Part shown: positions 60,406 through 64,000 of the stretch, piece by piece
Numbering within the stretch: the stretch's first letter is position 1
How the letters are laid out: each line of letters starts with the position of its first letter
From: UMGS1225 sp034086705
Lineage (GTDB): Bacteria; Bacillota; Clostridia; Oscillospirales; CAG-272
DNA length: 64,000 nucleotides
Direction of reading: 5' to 3'
NCBI GenBank assembly: GCA_034086705.1
Contig: JAXDZV010000030.1
Span: forward strand, 1 to 64,000
The notes under the pieces: model-generated
Databases searched by the model: none
What the model saw: only the letters and a program-made list of their open reading frames with translations
What the model was told of the DNA's origin: nothing
Made by a program: the position numbers and the translations under genes

Positions 60406-63189
60406 TCAAACCTCTGGGTTTTCCTGTGTCTGCAATGAAGGATCTCGGTCTTGTCGCAGCTTTCGCTCCATCCATTGCTGCGGCGTAATCAGCACCGCAC
60501 GTGGCTTTTGCCCGTCCGGTGGGCTGACAATCCCCATACGCTCCATACAATCCACCAGCTTTGCCGCTCGGCCGTATCCGAGTGAAAGACGGCGTTGTAG
60601 CAAAGAGGTCGAAATTTTTCCGCTCTCCACCGCAAGCGCTATTGCCTCGGGCAGCATAGGATCCTCGTCTTCCATGCCGTCTGTATCTGTCGCGCCGCCA
60701 CGCTTTTTCTGCCCACACAGCTGTGCTTCCTTTTCGATGGTCTGCATGACTTCATCCTGATATGCGGCGCCTCCCGCATGTTTTTTCAGAAAATGAATGA
60801 CCGCATCAATCTCTTTTTCACTGACAAAGGCACCCTGTACCCGTTGCGGTTTCGATGCCCCCACCGGTGCAAACAGCATATCGCCTCGTCCGATCAATTT
60901 TTCGGCACCGGCTATATCCAGCACTACACGCGAATCCATTTGCGAAGAAACTTTAAAAGCAATTCTGGAAGGAACATTCGCTTTGATCAAACCCGTTATT
61001 ACATCCACACTCGGTCTTTGCGTGCCAATGATCAGGTGCATTCCGGCAGCACGTGCCTTTTGCGCCAAGCGACAAATAGATTCTTCTACATCGTCCGGCG
61101 CAGTCATCATCAAATCCGCCAATTCGTCAATCACAATTACGATTTGTGACAAATGCTCTCGGTCAGGATCTTGCTCTGTTGCCTCATTGTACCCTTTCAA
61201 GTCCCGCATGCCGACATCCTCAATCAGTTCAAAGCGGCGCTCCATTTCAGTCACTGCCCAATGCAACGCGCCTGCCGCTTTTTTCGGATCCGATACAACA
61301 GGCACCAACAAGTGCGGAATACCATTGTAAATATTCAGCTCAACTTTCTTCGGGTCCACTAAAATCAGTTTCATTTCTTCCGGCGTTGCCTTGTACAAAA
61401 GGCTCATCAGCACAGAATTGATGCAAACAGATTTTCCCATGCCGGTTGCGCCGCAAATCAGAAGATGCGGCATTTTGGCTACGTCAAAATACACCGGTGC
61501 GCCAGCAACATCTCGCCCAAGGCAAGCCGTCAGACGGCTTTTTGCAGCGCGAAATGTATCGCTATCGATCAAATCACGTAAATACACCGTGGAAACCACA
61601 CGGTTAGGAACTTCTACGCCGACCGCACTCTTTCCCGGAATCGGCGCTTCGATGCGCACCCCCGGTGCAGCAAGATTCAGCGCAATATCATCCACCAAAT
61701 TGGCAATCGCGCGCACACGCGTTCCTGCCTCCGGTGCCAATTCATAGCGCGTAATGGTAGGCCCGCGCGAAACATTGGTAATACGTGTGTGCACATGAAA
61801 ACTTTCCAAAGTCTGTACCAGCTTTTGCGCATTCTCCTGCAGCTCCGCACTTGTATCCAAATTCAGATCACTCGTACCGCGCTGCAAAAGCGAAACAGGT
61901 GGGAAACGGTACTGCTTTGTTTGTTCCTGCTTTACGGATGATACCTGCTGTGTTGTTGCATGAAGCGATTGTTCCTGCTCTGTTGTCTCGGCGTCCTGCA
62001 ATGTCTGCGCTTCTTCCGTTGAAAGCGGCTCCCGCTCTACTTGGAGCGTGATGTCTACCGCCTGTGTTGCCAAAGAAGAATGGTAACTGGCCTTACGATC
62101 ATATTTACCGGTCATTTCTAAATCTTTGGAATTTGCAAAAATTGCACTCAGGTCAATCTCTCCCGTGGGCACCTGCTGCGTCGGCTGTGCATATAGCGTT
62201 TCCGTACGGGTAGCGTCTACGGTGTCTGTGACATCTGCCATGTCGATTGTCTGTGCAGTTTGCTGCTGCATCGTATCTTCCGTAACCGCTTCATACGCTT
62301 CGTCAAAAACAGCCTGATCAATCAAAGGGAACGCATCAAAAGCATCTGCATTTTTTGTAGATTGCGACACATCTTGCACGGGCGTGTCGGAAAAAGGTGC
62401 CTGTCCGACATCATCAGAGTAGATATTTGGGTCAATGCGGTTCTTTGCATTTTTACGGTGGGCAGTCGGTGGCGCAGCGTTTGCATGCATTTGTGCCAAT
62501 TGCTCTTCCCTGCGCCTAAGCTTTTCCTCAGAGGCAGAACGCGCCTGGGCGCGTCGCTGTGCTTCTTCGCAACGCTGCTCGCGATGACGTGCCATCCGGC
62601 AACGCAAGCTAACCAGCAGATATCGCGGCGTCAAGCCCACATAAAACAACGCGGGCAACGCAAAGCCGAAGCCGGCAATAATCCAGCTGAAAGCCGGACC
62701 AACCATTTGCAGCAAACCGGAACCGGTAAGTCCCCCCAGCACGCCACCCCCCCGCAGCTGCTGCCCCGCTTGATAATACACTTTAGGATCATAGGAAATA
62801 CACGAATCATCATGCCATAAATGCAGCAAAACCGTACACGTCAAAAGCACAAGCACGCCGAAAGTCAGCTTATAGCCCCTGGCACCGTTATCAACATCCT
62901 TACGCCAGAAAAAGCCTGCCAATATCAATTCAATTCCAAGGCAGAAAGCACCTGCACCGAACAATCCGGTCGTTACACTGCGCAAATTAGACCCAATGAC
63001 TCCCGTCAGCGCAGGGAAAAACAAACACAGGATTAAAAACACACCACCCAAAACAAATAAATAGGGCAGAATCTGGTGCACCGCCCGATCGGAATTACGC
63101 CGGGAAGCTGCACTCGAACGAATCGCTTTTTTCTTGGAAGAAGAGACGGAAACAGACCCACCCTTCCTTGTCTTCTTTTTTCCCGCCAA
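60406..63189 (-). CDS. ftsK: DNA translocase FtsK/SpoIIIE
   Basis: Hexameric DNA pump acting at the division septum. Four N-terminal membrane helices (about 35-200) are followed by a Gln/Thr/Glu-rich linker of about 230 residues. The motor domain has ICGATGMGKSVCINSVL (Walker A), IVIVIDELADLMMTAPDDV (Walker B) and GTQRPSVDVITGLIKANVPS. A C-terminal gamma winged helix (LLQRRLSLGYGRAAKLVD) follows. GGAGG lies inside the first codons, 8 bases before a TTG at 63189, so this TTG is preferred over the ATG at 63204. It heads a long minus-strand gene run. Confidence 0.94.
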   Translation of the reverse strand: MAGKKKTRKGGSVSVSSSKKKAIRSSAASRRNSDRAVHQILPYLFVLGGVFLILCLFFPALTGVIGSNLRSVTTGLFGAGAFCLGIELILAGFFWRKDVDNGARGYKLTFGVLVLLTCTVLLHLWHDDSCISYDPKVYYQAGQQLRGGGVLGGLTGSGLLQMVGPAFSWIIAGFGFALPALFYVGLTPRYLLVSLRCRMARHREQRCEEAQRRAQARSASEEKLRRREEQLAQMHANAAPPTAHRKNAKNRIDPNIYSDDVGQAPFSDTPVQDVSQSTKNADAFDAFPLIDQAVFDEAYEAVTEDTMQQQTAQTIDMADVTDTVDATRTETLYAQPTQQVPTGEIDLSAIFANSKDLEMTGKYDRKASYHSSLATQAVDITLQVEREPLSTEEAQTLQDAETTEQEQSLHATTQQVSSVKQEQTKQYRFPPVSLLQRGTSDLNLDTSAELQENAQKLVQTLESFHVHTRITNVSRGPTITRYELAPEAGTRVRAIANLVDDIALNLAAPGVRIEAPIPGKSAVGVEVPNRVVSTVYLRDLIDSDTFRAAKSRLTACLGRDVAGAPVYFDVAKMPHLLICGATGMGKSVCINSVLMSLLYKATPEEMKLILVDPKKVELNIYNGIPHLLVPVVSDPKKAAGALHWAVTEMERRFELIEDVGMRDLKGYNEATEQDPDREHLSQIVIVIDELADLMMTAPDDVEESICRLAQKARAAGMHLIIGTQRPSVDVITGLIKANVPSRIAFKVSSQMDSRVVLDIAGAEKLIGRGDMLFAPVGASKPQRVQGAFVSEKEIDAVIHFLKKHAGGAAYQDEVMQTIEKEAQLCGQKKRGGATDTDGMEDEDPMLPEAIALAVESGKISTSLLQRRLSLGYGRAAKLVDCMERMGIVSPPDGQKPRAVLITPQQWMERKLRQDRDPSLQTQENPEV

Positions 63190-63327
63190 AAGGTTTTCCT
63201 CCATTTCTGCAAATTTTCTGCATCAAGAGCGAGAACTGCGGAAATACTACCCAAAAAGGCAAACGTTCCGCTGCACTGAACCAGCAATACCGCAAAGTGG
63301 GACACCGCACACATGATAATACATCAT

Positions 63328-63356
63328 AGTATAGCATGTGCCGGATTTAAAATCAA
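63328..63356 (-). promoter_or_regulatory. Sigma-A promoter for ftsK and the downstream run
   Basis: On the minus strand, TTGATT (63351-63356) and TATACT (63328-63333) are 17 bases apart. A partial dyad (ACATG..CATGT, about 63311-63339) overlaps the -10 and might be an operator. Confidence 0.65.
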
Positions 63357-63381
63357 GTGATTTCAAACAAGGTTTTCAAAG

Positions 63382-63810
63382 ATGCTCCAATTTCTTCACC
63401 ATATTTCTAAGACACTGCACGACGCATTTACTCCGCCGCAACAACGCAAAATACTGTTATTTTTGCTGGCAGGGAGTGCTTGTGGTTTTTTGTGTGGATT
63501 TTTTGGTACCGGCGGCGGCATGGTGCTGTTTTTGGTAGGACTTTTTTGTACGGATGAGCAACCGCAAAGACTGTTTGGAACTGTCAGCGCGGTCGTTGCG
63601 CTTTGCTCGGTTGCTGCGGTATTGCCGCATTTGATTGCAACCCCGCTGAGCACCGAGCAATTTCAAGTCTATCTGCTGCCTGCAGCGGTTGGCGGTGCCG
63701 CAGGCGCTGCCCTGCTGCCGCATTTACCGCGCCGCCTTCTACAACATCTGTTTGCAGGTATGCTGCTCTTTGCAGGCGGCGTTTTGCTCTATCGGGGGCT
63801 GTGCACATGA
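63382..63810 (+). CDS. TSUP (TauE/SafE) family permease, half-length
   Basis: A 142-residue membrane protein. Four predicted helices correspond to one half of a typical eight-helix TSUP sulfite/sulfonate exporter. The signature GFFGTGGGMVLF lies at about 39-50. AAGG lies 8 bases before the ATG. It overlaps the next half-length TSUP gene by ATGA, so the two probably form one functional transporter. Substrate unknown. Confidence 0.82.
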   Translation: MLQFLHHISKTLHDAFTPPQQRKILLFLLAGSACGFLCGFFGTGGGMVLFLVGLFCTDEQPQRLFGTVSAVVALCSVAAVLPHLIATPLSTEQFQVYLLPAAVGGAAGAALLPHLPRRLLQHLFAGMLLFAGGVLLYRGLCT

Positions 63811-64000
63811 GCGGCGCGGTACTTTCCCTGCTGCTCGGGGCCGCAGCAGGCGCCGGAATCGGCGGAGGCGGCCTACTCGTACTGTACCTTGCAGGCTTTT
63901 GCGGAATGGACCCGTATACAGCGCAAGGGCTGAACCTCTGTTTCTACCTATGTGCCATCGGCGGCGCCTTTCCGATGCATGCAAAAAACCACAGTCTTTC
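63807..64000 (+). CDS. TSUP (TauE/SafE) family permease, second half (partial)
   Basis: Open to the window end; 64 residues are visible. AAGAGIGGGGLLVLYLAG repeats the TSUP glycine signature, and further helices follow. The ATG overlaps the stop of the first TSUP gene (ATGA), consistent with a split, co-translated transporter. Confidence 0.8.
   Translation, partial: MSGAVLSLLLGAAAGAGIGGGGLLVLYLAGFCGMDPYTAQGLNLCFYLCAIGGAFPMHAKNHSL

Noticed and set aside
1..64000. tRNA, rRNA, CRISPR arrays, prophage or intact insertion sequences
   Set aside because: I saw no cloverleaf-type genes, rRNA segments, regular repeat-spacer arrays, transposase, integrase or phage genes. Short divergent tRNA-like folds could still be missed by eye.

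Overview
The window looks like chromosomal DNA from an anaerobic, Gram-positive-type member of the Clostridia, probably close to the Oscillospiraceae/Ruminococcaceae. The evidence is moderate GC content, AAGGAGG-type ribosome binding sites, many consensus sigma-A promoters with 17-base spacers, GlgD beside GlgC (a Firmicutes arrangement), oxygen-sensitive class III ribonucleotide reductase, DUF3048/YerB and DUF3810 proteins, and cohesin-like surface domains. The genus cannot be fixed from sequence alone. No rRNA, tRNA, CRISPR array or intact mobile element was seen. The only mobile DNA recognised is a decayed group II intron remnant.

Layout. 1-7.7 kb: a truncated secreted protein with tandem cohesin-like domains (minus), a small lipoprotein, a CapA-NAD(P)HX repair pair (minus), an SPFH/flotillin-type protein and the intron remnant. 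7.7-16.4 kb: an unknown clostridial protein, a two-component system (minus), then a run of gpmI, a CapA-type lipoprotein, a GNAT acetyltransferase, an RluA-family synthase and a DUF3810 protein. 16.5-25.0 kb: the glycogen operon glgB-glgC-glgD-glgA-glgP, with nrdG directly after it. 25.7-30.4 kb: an NrdR-type operator and promoter, nrdD with a C-terminal glutaredoxin-like domain, trxB and a Gfo/Idh/MocA oxidoreductase. 31.0-38.8 kb (minus): an SGNH hydrolase and a complete F-type ATP synthase operon (subunit I-like, a, c, b, delta, alpha, gamma, beta, epsilon). 39.0-46.4 kb: rhaD, an amidase-domain protein, a YerB-like lipoprotein, a PepSY/YpeB-like protein (minus), a TPR protein, a DUF4037 protein and a membrane-anchored glycosidase-like protein (minus). 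46.4-63.2 kb (all minus): tpiA and pgk, preceded by 14 closely packed genes from ftsK to a U32 protease-family gene. The window ends with two half-length TSUP permease genes (plus).

How it fits together. Much of the window is central anaerobic physiology: glycogen synthesis and breakdown, lower glycolysis (tpiA, pgk, gpmI), an ATP synthase whose c subunit carries a two-carboxylate, sodium-type ion-binding motif, and anaerobic deoxyribonucleotide synthesis that is probably reduced through thioredoxin reductase. The most interesting points are the AtpE ion-binding site together with a shortened epsilon subunit, the NrdD-glutaredoxin fusion next to trxB under an NrdR-like operator, and two places (nrdD and the yerB-like gene) where a strong promoter is followed almost at once by an intrinsic-terminator-like hairpin, suggesting premature termination control or small RNAs.
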